A DNA stretch of 64,000 nt, from NCBI GenBank assembly GCA_031081715.1, contig JAVHMA010000016.1, positions 1-64,000 on the forward strand, read 5' to 3'. This DNA comes from Armatimonadota bacterium. GTDB taxonomy: Bacteria; Sysuimicrobiota; Sysuimicrobiia; Sysuimicrobiales; Humicultoraceae. Both the position numbers and the translations under genes were made by a program. Below are positions 32,409 through 41,950 of this stretch, piece by piece (within the stretch, counting starts at the first letter, position 1; each line of letters opens with the position of its first letter). The notes beneath the pieces were generated by a model. That model did no database searches. It saw only the letters and a program-made list of their open reading frames with translations, and was not told where the DNA came from.

Positions 32409-34130
32409 TCAGGTGACCAGCTCGCGCTGCGTGAGGCCGCGCGCGATCAGGTGGATGCCGACGAGCATGGTCGTGGCCAAAAACGCCGCGGCGGCCGCGA
32501 GCGCGAACTTCCCCTCCTCGTGCAACCCGTAGACGACCACGCCCAGGGTCTCGTTGCCCACGGAGAACAGCAGGATGGACAGCGTCAGCTCGGTGACGGC
32601 CGGCACGAACACCAAGAACCACCCGGCCGCGATGCTGGGCCGGATGATGGGCAGCGTGATCTCGCGGAACGCGCGGGCCCCGCCGGCGCCGCTGATGCGC
32701 GCGGCCTCCTCGAGCGAGTCGTGGACCTGGCTCAGCCCGGCCATCAGCGTGCGCACGCCGAAGATGAGGAAGCGCGCGACGTAGGCGAGCAGGATGATCC
32801 AGATCGTGTTGTAGAGGTGCACGCCCAGGATCGGGATCGGCCGAATCCACGCCAGGATCATGGCGAGCGCCACGACGGTGCCGGGCACGGCGTAGGGGAT
32901 GGTGACCAGGACGTCGAGCACGTGGCCCCCGCGCACGCGCAGCCGGGCGATCAGGTAAGCGATCCCCAGCGCCAGCACCACGATGATCGTCGCGGCCCCG
33001 GACGCGAGCGCCAGGCTGTTGGCTACCGCGCGGGGCAGCTTGGGAATGCCCAGCACCACGGTCTCGAAGTGCTGCAGGGTCAAGTTCTCGAGGGCCGGCG
33101 GGAGCCCGTAGGCGCGGATCGTGGCGGTCAGGAGCATGGCACCGACGGGCAGGACCGCGCCGACCAGGACGAACGCACCCAACACCGCGGCGACCGGGGT
33201 CGCCCACCGGCCCAGCTCCACCCGCGAGGGCGCGGTGGCCTGCCCGGTGACCACCGTAAAGCGGCTCAGCCGCAGCAGGCGGCGCTGGAGGAAGAGCAGC
33301 ACGACGCCGATCGCCACCAGCCACATCGACAGCGCGGCGGCGATCTGGAGGTTGTTCGGCAGGTCGAAGTTGAGGATGGTCCGGTAGATGCGCGTCGGCA
33401 GCACGAAGTAGCGCGCCGGAAAACCGATGACCGCGGGAATGCCGAAGTTGGCGAGCGAGGACATGAAGAGCAGCAGCGCGCCCGCCAGCACCCCGGGCAG
33501 CATGAGCGGCACCGTGACGTCGCGCAGCAGCCGGGCCGGCGTGGCGCCGGCGATCCGGGCAGCCTCCTCCAGGGCCGGGTTCATCTGCTGCAGCACCCCG
33601 CGCATCGTCGCGTAGACGATCGGGTAGCCGTAGAGCGTAAGCGCGAAGACGATGCCCGCGGGGCCGTAGATCACCACCAGGGGATCGGGCGACCCGGTCG
33701 CCGCCATCCAGAGCTGGTTCAGGTACCCCGCGGGCCCCAGCAGGTAGACCCAGGCGATGGCGCCGATGAACGGCGGGATCATGTACGGCAACAGGAGCAG
33801 CGTGTCCCAGTGGCGTCGGCCCGGCAGGTCGGTGCGCGTGACCAGCCAGGCGAGTACGGTGCCCAGCGCGGTCCCGAGCACGGTCGCGGCGGTGGACACG
33901 ACCAAGCTGTTGCCCAGCGTGGCCACCGCCGCGCGGTCCTGGAATGTCCGCCAGTAGTGGGCCAGCGTGAGGCGGCCGTCGGCCAGCAGCGACCCCGCGA
34001 CGAGCATGAGCGAGGGGTAGACCACCAGCACCGCGAGCGCCGCCGCGAGCGCGACGCCCGCGGCGACCAGGGCGCCGCCGGCCAGCCGCGGACCGCGGGC
34101 TGGCGCGACAGGCAGGGCGGCCTCACGCAC
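32409..34130 (-). CDS. Fused two-domain ABC permease (FbpB/ThiP/PhnV type)
   Basis: A 573-residue inner-membrane protein with about 12 TM segments and two permease domains in one chain. Each half carries an EAA loop: EEAARIAGATPARLLRDVTVPLMLP near residue 195 and EEAARISGAGGARAFREITLPII near 475. Fusions of this kind serve iron(III), thiamine and aminoethylphosphonate importers. ATG 34130 lies ten bases after the binding-protein stop. Confidence 0.92.
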   Translation of the reverse strand: MREAALPVAPARGPRLAGGALVAAGVALAAALAVLVVYPSLMLVAGSLLADGRLTLAHYWRTFQDRAAVATLGNSLVVSTAATVLGTALGTVLAWLVTRTDLPGRRHWDTLLLLPYMIPPFIGAIAWVYLLGPAGYLNQLWMAATGSPDPLVVIYGPAGIVFALTLYGYPIVYATMRGVLQQMNPALEEAARIAGATPARLLRDVTVPLMLPGVLAGALLLFMSSLANFGIPAVIGFPARYFVLPTRIYRTILNFDLPNNLQIAAALSMWLVAIGVVLLFLQRRLLRLSRFTVVTGQATAPSRVELGRWATPVAAVLGAFVLVGAVLPVGAMLLTATIRAYGLPPALENLTLQHFETVVLGIPKLPRAVANSLALASGAATIIVVLALGIAYLIARLRVRGGHVLDVLVTIPYAVPGTVVALAMILAWIRPIPILGVHLYNTIWIILLAYVARFLIFGVRTLMAGLSQVHDSLEEAARISGAGGARAFREITLPIIRPSIAAGWFLVFVPAVTELTLSILLFSVGNETLGVVVYGLHEEGKFALAAAAAFLATTMLVGIHLIARGLTQRELVT

Positions 34131-34139
34131 AGCCGGACC

Positions 34140-35156
34140 TCACTGGATGCCGAAGATCTCCCCAAACGTGGACCGGATCGTGGCCCGGTTCTGCTCGATG
34201 AACGCGAGGTTCGGCTTGAGGATCCTCAGGTTCGCGATATCCGGCGTTCCGGCCGGGTAGGGAATGTCGCGCACCGCCGGAATGTAGGAGCGCTGCACGA
34301 AGATGCGCTGGGCCTCGGGCGTGTAGAGGTAGTTCACGAACGCCTGCGCGGCCTCGAGGTTCTGCGTCCCCTTGATGATCGCCACCGGGGTGGGAATCAG
34401 CAGCGCGCCCTCGCTCGGCCAGATGTGGTCCACTGGCGAGCCCTGGGCCTTGAGGTTGCGCACGAAGAAGTCCACGATCTGCGCGATGACGATCTCGCCC
34501 GAGGCGAGCGCGCGGGCGACGTCGCCGTTGCTGTTGAGCACCTTCGCGTCGTTGGCGCGCAGCTTCCGGTAGAAGTCCCACCCGAACTCGCGCATGGCCG
34601 CGAACGTCCCCACGTGGTTGAACGCCGCGCCCGAGATGAAGGGGCTCGGCATGCCGGCCCGGCCCCGGTAGCGCGGCAGGCTCAGGTCCCACCAGCTCTC
34701 GGGCTTGAACCGGACCGCGCGGGTGTTGAAGGCGACGACGTTGAAGATCAGCCGCACCTCGTGCATGCGGTTGTTGTCGTAGTGGAACTCCCCGGGCGCG
34801 CGCCGGCCCGCCGGCGGGCTGTAGGACTCGAGCAGGTCGCGCTGCGCGAGCGAGCGGAAGAAGTCGATGTCGGCGAACCAGATGACGTCGGCCTGGATGC
34901 GCCCGGCCTGCAGCTCGGCCTGGATGCGCGAGACCACCGGCCCGGAGCCGGCCCGGAAGACGTTGACCCGGATGCCAGGGTTCCGCTGGGTGAAGTCGCG
35001 CGTGAGCAGGTTGACGTCGTCGTCGGACTCCGACGTGTACAGCGTAATCGTGCCCGACGGCGCCGGGGCGCCGCCGGCCATGGTCCCGACGACGAGCACG
35101 GCCGCCGTCCCCAGGGCGACCGCCACGATGCACAGCTTCCTGTATCCCATGTTCAT
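34140..35156 (-). CDS. ABC transporter substrate-binding protein, Fe3+/phosphonate type
   Basis: A 338-residue extracytoplasmic binding protein. The signal sequence is YRKLCIVAVALGTAAVLVVGTMAGG. The mature fold has TITLYTSESDDDVNLLTRDFTQRNPGIRVNVFRAGSG and QADVIWFADIDFF, then YNNRM-like FHYDNNRMHEVRLIFNVVAFNT. These are typical of the AfuA/FbpA family, which also includes 2-aminoethylphosphonate binders. The classical Tyr-Tyr iron ligands are not obvious, so iron is not certain. ATG 35156 or 35150 (better spacing to GAGGAG). Confidence 0.9.
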   Translation of the reverse strand: MNMGYRKLCIVAVALGTAAVLVVGTMAGGAPAPSGTITLYTSESDDDVNLLTRDFTQRNPGIRVNVFRAGSGPVVSRIQAELQAGRIQADVIWFADIDFFRSLAQRDLLESYSPPAGRRAPGEFHYDNNRMHEVRLIFNVVAFNTRAVRFKPESWWDLSLPRYRGRAGMPSPFISGAAFNHVGTFAAMREFGWDFYRKLRANDAKVLNSNGDVARALASGEIVIAQIVDFFVRNLKAQGSPVDHIWPSEGALLIPTPVAIIKGTQNLEAAQAFVNYLYTPEAQRIFVQRSYIPAVRDIPYPAGTPDIANLRILKPNLAFIEQNRATIRSTFGEIFGIQ

Positions 35157-35214
35157 CTCCTCTCTCCCCCCGTGATGCTGCGATGCCGCCGCGCCCGGGT
35201 GCGCCAGGCGCCTG

Positions 35215-36414
35215 CTACGCTTCGACGAGCGACGCCGCCCGCCACAGTTCCTCGAACTGCGCCTTGTTCCAGCGCGCCAGCTCCTCGCCCGCGCTGATGG
35301 AGAACCCCTCGATGGCGACCGCGCCCCTGAACTCCTGGAGCGCGCGCAGCACGCGCACCAAGTCGCGGCGGCCCTGGCCCAGCGGCAGGTGCAGCCGCGA
35401 CTCGTCCGCGTCGCTGAGGTGCACGTGCACCATGCGGTCGAGGTGTCCGAGGAAGACCACCTCGTCCTGGCCCCACGGGATGTGCGCGACGTCGAGGACC
35501 GTCCCGACGTTGGGCCGCCCCACCTCTCGCACCAGGCGGTTGGCGTGCTCCGGGCTCACCACGTACTCCGCCTGCCGCGGCTCCATGTGCTCCACCCCGA
35601 CGGTCAGCTCCGGCCCGGCCGCGTCCGCCAGCTCCGCGACCGCGGTCACGAGCCCGGGCCAGTAGGCCTCTCCGGCGTCGTGCGGGACCGTGGTGTGGCC
35701 CGGGTGCATGACGAGGACCGAGGCGCCCAGCCGGCGCGCCAGGTCCACCGAGCGGCGCAGCGCGTCCATCGAGGCCTCGCGGATGGGCTCGATGCGCGAC
35801 GTGGGGTTCAGGTCCCAACTCAGGGCGTGCAGCGTAAGTTCCAGTCCGAGCGAGCGGGCGCGCGCGGCCAGGCGTGAGGGGTCGGCGTCCTCGGCCACGA
35901 GCTGGTAGGCCCACAGCTCGACGCCGTCGTAGCCTAGCGCGCGCGCGATCTCGAGGATCTCCTCGGACGGGTGCGCCCACAGCAGCGGCGCGCTCAGCAG
36001 CACCCGGCAGGCGCGCGCCACCGCGGGCAGCTCCCCGGGCATCGCCGGCGGCGCGGGCGCAACCCGACGGTCGGCGGGCCGGCGGCGCGGACGGATGATG
36101 TCCACGGTGGTCCGCAGCTCCGCGGCCACCCGGAACGGCTTCGTCAGCACGCGCCCCGGCAGCGAGGTCACGAAGTCGCGCGGGCTGCGTGCGAACTCGG
36201 TCGTGATCTCCGACGGCTTCGCCAGCAGCCGCCGTACCACCCCGCCCACGTACTGCTCCATGAACTGGAGCGTGCGCACGGTCGCCGCGTGCCCGCAGGC
36301 GATGCACATCACGCGCGAGAGCGCGTCGTCCGCCGTGGTCACCAGGTGCACGGTCGTGCGCCGGCACCTGGGGCAGGGCAACTCGACCTCGTAGCGTTCA
36401 GCGGTGGCCGGCAT
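35215..36414 (-). CDS. Zinc-ribbon protein fused to a xylose-isomerase-like TIM barrel
   Basis: A 399-residue fusion. Residues ~10-45 are a zinc ribbon (CPRC, then CIACGH). A basic linker with TTEFARSPRDFVTSLP follows to ~120. The rest is an AP-endonuclease-2/sugar-phosphate isomerase barrel: LSAPLLWAHPSEEILEIARALGYDGVELWA, VLVMHPGHTT, VGVEHMEPR, VGTVLDVAHI, VHVHLSDAD, VAIEGF. Metal-ligand Glu, Asp and His positions look intact, so isomerase or epimerase activity on a sugar or hydroxy acid is likely. Its start overlaps the E2 gene by 17 bases. The zinc ribbon in front is unusual and might bind nucleic acid. Confidence 0.82.
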   Translation of the reverse strand: MPATAERYEVELPCPRCRRTTVHLVTTADDALSRVMCIACGHAATVRTLQFMEQYVGGVVRRLLAKPSEITTEFARSPRDFVTSLPGRVLTKPFRVAAELRTTVDIIRPRRRPADRRVAPAPPAMPGELPAVARACRVLLSAPLLWAHPSEEILEIARALGYDGVELWAYQLVAEDADPSRLAARARSLGLELTLHALSWDLNPTSRIEPIREASMDALRRSVDLARRLGASVLVMHPGHTTVPHDAGEAYWPGLVTAVAELADAAGPELTVGVEHMEPRQAEYVVSPEHANRLVREVGRPNVGTVLDVAHIPWGQDEVVFLGHLDRMVHVHLSDADESRLHLPLGQGRRDLVRVLRALQEFRGAVAIEGFSISAGEELARWNKAQFEELWRAASLVEA

Positions 36415-37582
36415 CGGCGGCTCCCATGGTCTCAAGGCGCTCGCACAGGTCGCGCAGGAACCGCGCCCCCCCCGCGCCGTCGGTCACGCGGTGGTCGACC
36501 GCGAGCGTCAGCTCGCAGACGGGCCGAGCGACGATCGCGTCCCCGACCACCCACGGCCGAGGCCGTACCGCGCCGACCGAGAGGATCGCGGCCTGCGGCG
36601 GGTTGATCAGCGACGTGAACGCGTCAACCCCCCACATGCCCAGGTTCGACACCGTGAACGTGGCTCCGGTCACCTCGGGCAGAGTCAGGACGTTGTCCCG
36701 GGCCCGCCGCGCCAGGACCTCGATCCCGGCGTGCAGGGCGGGGAGGTCCAGGCGATCCGCGTGGTGTACCACCGGCACGATCAGCCCCTCGGGGGCGTCC
36801 ATCGCCACCCCGATGTGGATGGCCTCGCTCGTCACCACCGCGCCCTGCTGGAACCAGGCGCGCATCAGCGGATGCGCGCGCAGCGCGCGCGAGACGGCCC
36901 ACACCACCACCGCGGTGAACGACGCCCCGCCGCGCGCCGCGGCCGCGGCCGTCATGTCGACGTAGCGCGTGAGGTATATGTGCGGGATCTCGCGCGCACT
37001 CTGCGCCATGCGCCGCGCGATCGCCCCCCGGCGCCCCTCGAGCGCCACCGGCGCGGGCGCCGGGGCCCCGGGGCCGGCCGCACCAGGGTGCCCGGTCGGC
37101 GCCGTCGCGGCGGCCGCGGCCGCGCGCACGTCGGCCTCGGTCACCCGGCCGCCGGGCCCGCTCCCGGCGACGCGCGTCAGGTCCACGCCAAGCTCGGAAG
37201 CCAGCCGGCGTACCGCGGGCGCCGCGGCCACGGCCGGGGCGCCCGCCTTCGCGCCGCCGGCTGCAGGCGCACCGGCGGTGGGTGCGCCAACCGCCGTTGC
37301 CGCGGCGGTCGTCTCCTCGGCCGGAGGGGCCTGGACCTCCTCGCCCGGCTGCACGATGTAGGCGATCACCTGCGCCACGGGCACGGCCTGGCCCGGCCGC
37401 GCGCGGATGCCGGCCAGGATCCCCGACGCGGGCGCCTCGACTTCCATCGTCACCTTCTCGGTCTCCACCTCGAGGATCGGCTCGCCCCGCTCGACGCGGT
37501 CGCCCTCGGCCCGCAGCCAGCGCGCGATGACCCCCTGCTCCATCGTCATGTCGAACTTGGGCAAGATAACCGGGGTCGGCAT
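36398..37582 (-). CDS. Dihydrolipoamide acyltransferase (E2) of a 2-oxoacid or acetoin dehydrogenase complex
   Basis: A 394-residue E2. The lipoyl domain has its lysine in VETEKVTMEVEAP (residue ~43). An Ala/Pro linker follows, then a peripheral subunit-binding domain (VRRLASELGVDLTRVAGSGPGGRVTEADV). The catalytic domain contains IPHIYLTRYVDM, FTVSNLGMWGVDAFTSLINPPQAAILSVG and the active-site DHRVTDGAGGARFL. It transfers the acyl group from E1-bound thiamine diphosphate to CoA. One base separates it from the E1 beta stop. No E3 gene lies in the window. Confidence 0.93.
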   Translation of the reverse strand: MPTPVILPKFDMTMEQGVIARWLRAEGDRVERGEPILEVETEKVTMEVEAPASGILAGIRARPGQAVPVAQVIAYIVQPGEEVQAPPAEETTAAATAVGAPTAGAPAAGGAKAGAPAVAAAPAVRRLASELGVDLTRVAGSGPGGRVTEADVRAAAAAATAPTGHPGAAGPGAPAPAPVALEGRRGAIARRMAQSAREIPHIYLTRYVDMTAAAAARGGASFTAVVVWAVSRALRAHPLMRAWFQQGAVVTSEAIHIGVAMDAPEGLIVPVVHHADRLDLPALHAGIEVLARRARDNVLTLPEVTGATFTVSNLGMWGVDAFTSLINPPQAAILSVGAVRPRPWVVGDAIVARPVCELTLAVDHRVTDGAGGARFLRDLCERLETMGAADAGHR

Positions 37583-37583
37583 C

Positions 37584-38564
37584 TCAGGCCGCCATGACCT
37601 GACGGACCGCCTCGACGATGTCGTCCTCCTGCGGCACCGCCGCCGCCTCGAGTCGCCGGTTGTAGGGAATCGGCACCTCCTGGCCGCCCAGGCGGACGAT
37701 CGGCGCGCGCAGGTGGTAGAACGCCTCGCTCTCGGCGATGCGCGCCGCGATCTCCGCGCCGATCCCCAGCGTCTTGACCGCCTCGTAGACGACCACCACG
37801 CGGCCGGTCTTGCGGGCCGAGGCGACCAGGGTCTCGGCGTCCAGCGGCCGCAGCGTCCGCGGGTCGATGACCTCCACGGCGACGCCGTCGGCCGCCAGCC
37901 GCTCGGCGGCGGCCAGCGCCCGCGGCACCATCACCGAGGTGGCGATGACGGTCACGTCGTCCCCGGCGCGCTTCACCTCGGCCACCCCGAGGGGGATCGG
38001 CACCGGCGCCTCGGGGACCTCGCCCCGCGTGCGGTAGAGCAGCTTGTGCTCCACGAAGATCACCGGGTTGTCGTCGCGGATGCTCGCGAGCAGCAGTCCT
38101 TTGGCGTCGGCCGACGACGACGGCGCCACTACCTTGAGCCCGGGCACGTGCGCGAACCACGCCTCCAGGCTCTCCGAGTGCTGCGCCGCCGCGCCGGTGC
38201 CCGACCCGGCCGGTGTGCGCAAGACCATCGGCACCCGCGCGGTGCCGCCGAACATGTAGCGTATCTTCGCGGCCTGAAGCACGAGCTGCTCCATGGCGAG
38301 GGTGATGAAGTCCATGAACTGGATCTCGAGCACGGGCCGCATCCCGGTGACCGCCGCGCCGATCGCGCACCCGGTGATCGCCGCCTCCGAGATCGGCGTG
38401 TCGCGGACGCGCTCGGGCCCGAACTCGGTCAGCAGGCCCTCGGTGACGCCGAAGGCGCCGCCATAGACGCCGATGTCCTCGCCCAGCAGGAACACGCGCT
38501 CGTCGTCGGCGAGAGCCTGGCGCAGCGCCTCCCGGACCGCCTCGGCGTAGGTGAGCACCCTCAC
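37584..38564 (-). CDS. E1 beta subunit of the dehydrogenase complex
   Basis: A 326-residue transketolase pyrimidine/C-terminal protein. [35 protein letters not shown] (catalytic Glu), [36 protein letters not shown] and [13 protein letters not shown] are family signatures. The GTG start at 38564 overlaps the E1 alpha stop (GTGA). Its length and spacing with the alpha subunit match AcoB/PdhB of heterotetrameric complexes. Confidence 0.93.
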   Translation of the reverse strand: MRVLTYAEAVREALRQALADDERVFLLGEDIGVYGGAFGVTEGLLTEFGPERVRDTPISEAAITGCAIGAAVTGMRPVLEIQFMDFITLAMEQLVLQAAKIRYMFGGTARVPMVLRTPAGSGTGAAAQHSESLEAWFAHVPGLKVVAPSSSADAKGLLLASIRDDNPVIFVEHKLLYRTRGEVPEAPVPIPLGVAEVKRAGDDVTVIATSVMVPRALAAAERLAADGVAVEVIDPRTLRPLDAETLVASARKTGRVVVVYEAVKTLGIGAEIAARIAESEAFYHLRAPIVRLGGQEVPIPYNRRLEAAAVPQEDDIVEAVRQVMAA

Positions 38565-39529
38565 GCGTACACGTCCTGTAACAGCGTCGCCGGATCGGGC
38601 TCGGGCTGGGCCTCGGCGAAGCGCAACGCGTCCTCGATCGCCGCCGACGCCTCGGCCGCCAGCGCGTCCGCCTCGGCCTCGGTGAGCGCGCCGTCGGCGG
38701 TCAGGCGGGCGCGGAGCCGGGCGATGGGATCGCGTGCGCGCCAGGCCTCGACCTCGTCGCGGCCGCGGTAGCGCTGCCGGTCGCTCTTGCTGTGCCCCCT
38801 GTACCGGTAGGTCACGCACTCCAGCAGGGTCGGCCCGCCACCCGCGCGGGCGCGCCCGACGGCCGAGGTCGCGGCCTCGTGCACCGCCACGACGTCCATG
38901 CCGTCCACCGTGGCGCCGGGCATCCCGTAGGCCGTGGCCCGGTCGCTCACGCGCTCCACGCGCATCGCCCGCCGGACCGGCATCGACATCGCGTACTGGT
39001 TGTTCTCGCAGACGAAGACCACGGGCAGCATCCAGATCGCCGCCAGGTTGAGCGCCTCGTGGAACGCGCCCTCGTTCGCCGCGCCGTCGCCGAAGAACGC
39101 CACGCAGACCTGGCCGGTCCGGCGCATCTGAATCGAGAGCCCCACGCCCGTGGCGATCGGCAGCCCGCCCGCGACGATGCCGTTGGCGCCCAAGTTCCCG
39201 CCGCGCACGTCGGCGATGTGCATGCTGCCGCCGCGGCCGCGACAGTAGCCTGTCTCCTTGCCCAGGAACTCCGCCATCATCAACCGCGGGTCCGCGCCCT
39301 TGGCCAGGCAGTGCCCGTGGCCGCGGTGGGTGCTCAGGATGTAGTCGTCCGCGCGCAGCGCCGCGCACACCCCGACGGCGACCGCCTCCTGCCCCAGGCT
39401 CAGGTGCATGGTGCCGTGGATGCGGCCCAGCGCGAACAACTCGTCGGCCTTCTCCTCGAAGGCGCGGATGAGCAGCATCGTCCGGAGCATGCCGACGAGT
39501 TGCTCGAGGTCTGGCGAGGCGACCCTCAT
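38561..39529 (-). CDS. E1 alpha subunit of the dehydrogenase complex (AcoA/PdhA-like)
   Basis: A 322-residue thiamine diphosphate-binding subunit. [39 protein letters not shown] and the ThDP-Mg motif GDGAANEG ... ENNQYAMS are clear. Short size and sequence style ([19 protein letters not shown]) fit acetoin or branched 2-oxoacid dehydrogenases as well as pyruvate dehydrogenase. ATG 39529 overlaps the SorC-family regulator stop (ATGA). In context the substrate may be a 2-oxoacid produced by the upstream oxidoreductase. Confidence 0.92.
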   Translation of the reverse strand: MRVASPDLEQLVGMLRTMLLIRAFEEKADELFALGRIHGTMHLSLGQEAVAVGVCAALRADDYILSTHRGHGHCLAKGADPRLMMAEFLGKETGYCRGRGGSMHIADVRGGNLGANGIVAGGLPIATGVGLSIQMRRTGQVCVAFFGDGAANEGAFHEALNLAAIWMLPVVFVCENNQYAMSMPVRRAMRVERVSDRATAYGMPGATVDGMDVVAVHEAATSAVGRARAGGGPTLLECVTYRYRGHSKSDRQRYRGRDEVEAWRARDPIARLRARLTADGALTEAEADALAAEASAAIEDALRFAEAQPEPDPATLLQDVYA

Positions 39530-40488
39530 CGCGCCGCCTCCGCGGTCTCCCGGCTGGCGCGCACCACCGCGCGCGCCGCCAGGTGGTCGGTGATCAGGAC
39601 GTTCACGAGCCGGCCGCGCAGCGCGCCGGCGATGGCATCCGCCTTCTCCATGCCGCCGGCGACCCCCACAACGGTGGGGATCCGACGGAGATCGTCGAGG
39701 TCAACCGCCAGGATGCGCCGGTCGAGCGCGGCGTCGGCCGGCAGCCCATCGCGCGTGAACAGGCGGGTGCACACGTCGCCCACGGCCCCCCGGCGACGCA
39801 GCGCCTTGAGGTCCTCGGCCGTGAAGTAGCCGGTGCGTACCAGGGTGGAAGATGCGATGAGCGCGCCCAGGCCGACCAGCGCCACCTGGCTCCGCCGCGC
39901 CGCCTCCAGCGCCCCGCGGACGTCCGGGTCGGACAGGAGCGCGTCGCGCACGCCGCGCTGCGCCACCACTGCGGGCGCGTGGAGCAGGTGGACGCGGCCG
40001 TCGAGCCGCTCGGCCAGGCGCGAGGCCAGCTCGTTGGCGTGGATGCCCGGGGTCACCTGGCCCACCCCGCCCACGAGCGGCACCACGGTGACGCCGAGCC
40101 GGCGAGCCGTCACCTGCTCGACCGTCGCCTGCACGGTCGTGCCCCACGAGATGCCGATGCGCTGGCCGCGGCGCAGCCGCCGGCCCAGGTAGCGGGCCGC
40201 GGCCTCGCCGACCACCCGGCGCGTGGCCGCCGGGGACTCGCTGCGACCGGTGACCACCACGGCCTCGAGCAGGCCGTAGCGCTCCTCGAGCTCGCGTTCC
40301 AGGGCCCGGTGGCTGGCCTCGGGCAGCGCGATCTCGATCCGGACGATACCCCGCGCGCGCGCGCGCGCCAGCAGCCTGGAGACCGCCGGGCGCGAGAGGC
40401 CCAGGCGGTCCGCGATCTGCTGCTGCGTCAGGTGGCGCAGGTGGTAGAGGTCGGCGACCTTGGCCATCAACGCGTGCTCCGCGGTCAT
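39526..40488 (-). CDS. SorC/DeoR-type sugar-sensing transcription regulator
   Basis: A 320-residue regulator. The N-terminal winged HTH is [35 protein letters not shown] (residues ~12-46). The rest is a SorC effector domain ([65 protein letters not shown]), which in known members binds a phosphorylated sugar or hydroxy acid. ATG 40488 overlaps the oxidoreductase stop (ATGA), so it is inside the operon. The palindrome at 41790-41803 is its probable operator. Confidence 0.92.
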   Translation of the reverse strand: MTAEHALMAKVADLYHLRHLTQQQIADRLGLSRPAVSRLLARARARGIVRIEIALPEASHRALERELEERYGLLEAVVVTGRSESPAATRRVVGEAAARYLGRRLRRGQRIGISWGTTVQATVEQVTARRLGVTVVPLVGGVGQVTPGIHANELASRLAERLDGRVHLLHAPAVVAQRGVRDALLSDPDVRGALEAARRSQVALVGLGALIASSTLVRTGYFTAEDLKALRRRGAVGDVCTRLFTRDGLPADAALDRRILAVDLDDLRRIPTVVGVAGGMEKADAIAGALRGRLVNVLITDHLAARAVVRASRETAEAAR

Positions 40489-41789
40489 GCGCGTCCGCCC
40501 ACCGCTTCCTGCTGCATCATCGCCTCCTGCAGCCGCCACAGGCTCACCACCGACCGGGTCTCGTCCAGCGCCAGGTGGTCCGCCGTGAGCACCGTCCCGC
40601 GCGCCGCGTCGCGCAGCACCCGGGCACCCGCGACCACACCAACGGGCAGCGCCCGGACGGCCGCGGCGCGCTCGACCGCATCGGCCATCCCGTAGACGGT
40701 CTCGCCCCCGATCTCGTCCAGCACCTCCCCGGCGGCCAGGTCGCGCTTGGCGACGGCCGCGCAGGTGGCCACCGGAGGCCCCTGCGGGGCCATCGTGACC
40801 TCGGCGTGGAGCAGCGCCCGGACCACCGACAGCGGTGCCTCCAGGCTGGCCAGGTGATACGGCCGGTGGAGCAGGTAGTACGGTCCGGGCCCCATCTTGA
40901 GGTAGTCCAGGTCGCGGCGCACGACCGCGTCGTCAGCCGCCACGACCAGGAACACCCCAGGCGCCACGTCGCCGATGGCGTACTCCACCGCGCCGCTGCG
41001 GCGCAGGATGCCGCCGTCGGCCTCAGGCACGAAGATCCGGAGCAAGTCGGCCAGGTCCGCCTTGGGACCGTGCATCCCGGGGCAGTCCACGTGCAGGCCG
41101 GCGGCGTTGGCCAGGGCCGCCATCTCTACCATGGTCTTCGTCCCGTCCACGAAGGCGGTCAGCATGCGCGGGCTCATGCCGCGCGCGACGGCCTCGGCCG
41201 CGACCGCCGCCGGCGTCGCCGTGCGGTCCAGCCGGTTGTTCTTGCCCTTGCCGGCGCAGACGATGCGGAAGCCCATCAGGCGCGCGGCGTCCACCATCTC
41301 GCAGAGCACCGCGGGTTCGTCGCCCGCGGCCACGGTGTAGACCGTGCCGGCGGCGCGGGCCATCCAGGCCAGGATCGGCCCCACGGTCACATCGGCCTCG
41401 ACGGTCATCGTCACGAAGGGCCGGCGGCGCGCGATTGCCCCAAGCGCGAGCGCGGCGGCGACCTCCGGGTCGCCGGTCGCGTCCAGCACGACGTCCACGC
41501 CCTCGGCGTCCACGAACCAGGCGGCCCGCGTGCCCACCGCGGTGCGGCCGTCGCGGACCAGGCGCCCGATGTCCTCCACGGAGGCCGCCGGCGCGGCGGC
41601 GAGCCCCGCAGCCGCGGCGGCCGCCGCCGCGCGCGCCTCCACGACGTCGCAGATGCCCGCGACACGCAGCCCCGGCGTCCGCGCGACCTGCCGCACGAGC
41701 CCCGAACCCATCTGGCCCGCGCCCACGACCGCGACCCGGAACGGCCGTCCCTCGCGCTCCAGCGCCTGCAGACGCTCGACCGTGCGCAT
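40485..41789 (-). CDS. Homoserine-dehydrogenase-like NAD(P) oxidoreductase with C-terminal SAF domain
   Basis: A 434-residue protein. The Rossmann motif VAVVGAGQMGSGLV lies near residue 20. The middle has VDVVLDATGDPEVAAALA, PFVTMTVEADVTVGPILAWMA, VCAGKGKNNR and DGTKTMVEMAALANAAGL. The C-terminal ~90 residues form an SAF domain (AKRDLAAGEVLDEIGGETVYG, VLTADHLALDETR). Close relatives are found in sugar-acid catabolic operons; the exact reaction is not known to me. ATG 41789 is chosen over GTG 41804 because the SorC-type palindrome occupies the bases between them. First gene of the operon. Confidence 0.85.
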   Translation of the reverse strand: MRTVERLQALEREGRPFRVAVVGAGQMGSGLVRQVARTPGLRVAGICDVVEARAAAAAAAAGLAAAPAASVEDIGRLVRDGRTAVGTRAAWFVDAEGVDVVLDATGDPEVAAALALGAIARRRPFVTMTVEADVTVGPILAWMARAAGTVYTVAAGDEPAVLCEMVDAARLMGFRIVCAGKGKNNRLDRTATPAAVAAEAVARGMSPRMLTAFVDGTKTMVEMAALANAAGLHVDCPGMHGPKADLADLLRIFVPEADGGILRRSGAVEYAIGDVAPGVFLVVAADDAVVRRDLDYLKMGPGPYYLLHRPYHLASLEAPLSVVRALLHAEVTMAPQGPPVATCAAVAKRDLAAGEVLDEIGGETVYGMADAVERAAAVRALPVGVVAGARVLRDAARGTVLTADHLALDETRSVVSLWRLQEAMMQQEAVGGRA

Positions 41790-41803
41790 TGAACAGATGT
41801 TCA
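41790..41803 (-). promoter_or_regulatory. SorC-type operator palindrome
   Basis: TGAACA-TC-TGTTCA (minus strand), a perfect palindrome directly before ATG 41789 and 11 bases after a TACAAT. Related TGAACA/TGTTCA palindromes are, from memory, bound by several SorC-family regulators, and the operon contains such a regulator. Autoregulation is inferred. Confidence 0.65.
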
Positions 41804-41814
41804 CTCACTGGACG

Positions 41815-41820
41815 ATTGTA
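41815..41820 (-). promoter_or_regulatory. -10 element of the oxidoreductase-SorC-E1-E2 operon
   Basis: TACAAT on the minus strand. The predicted start lies near 41808, which places the operator palindrome at +5 to +18 and gives a leader of about 19 bases. The -35 region is weak, so an activator or low basal activity is possible. Confidence 0.5.
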
Positions 41821-41900
41821 TATCCGCGCCGGGACACTACGCCACAGCCAGCCGGTCCTCCTGCCAGCGGGTGGCCGCCCGGCTCGCCGGTGGACGACGA

Positions 41901-41926
41901 GACGCGGGCGGCGGGCCGCCCGCGTC
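41901..41926 (-). terminator. 12-bp hairpin after the TolC-like gene
   Basis: GACGCGGGCGGC and GCCGCCCGCGTC surround a GG loop (11 bp with a 4-base loop in practice), 25 bases past the TolC-like stop. No U-run. Confidence 0.6.
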
Positions 41927-41950
41927 CGTGGGCGCACGAGCCGCGCCGTC

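Noticed and set aside
32358-35297. A ~979-codon plus-strand open frame opposite the ABC importer genes
   Set aside because: It is the antisense of three well-supported genes; its Arg/His/Gly/Gln-rich composition lacks any domain and reflects GC-rich third positions.
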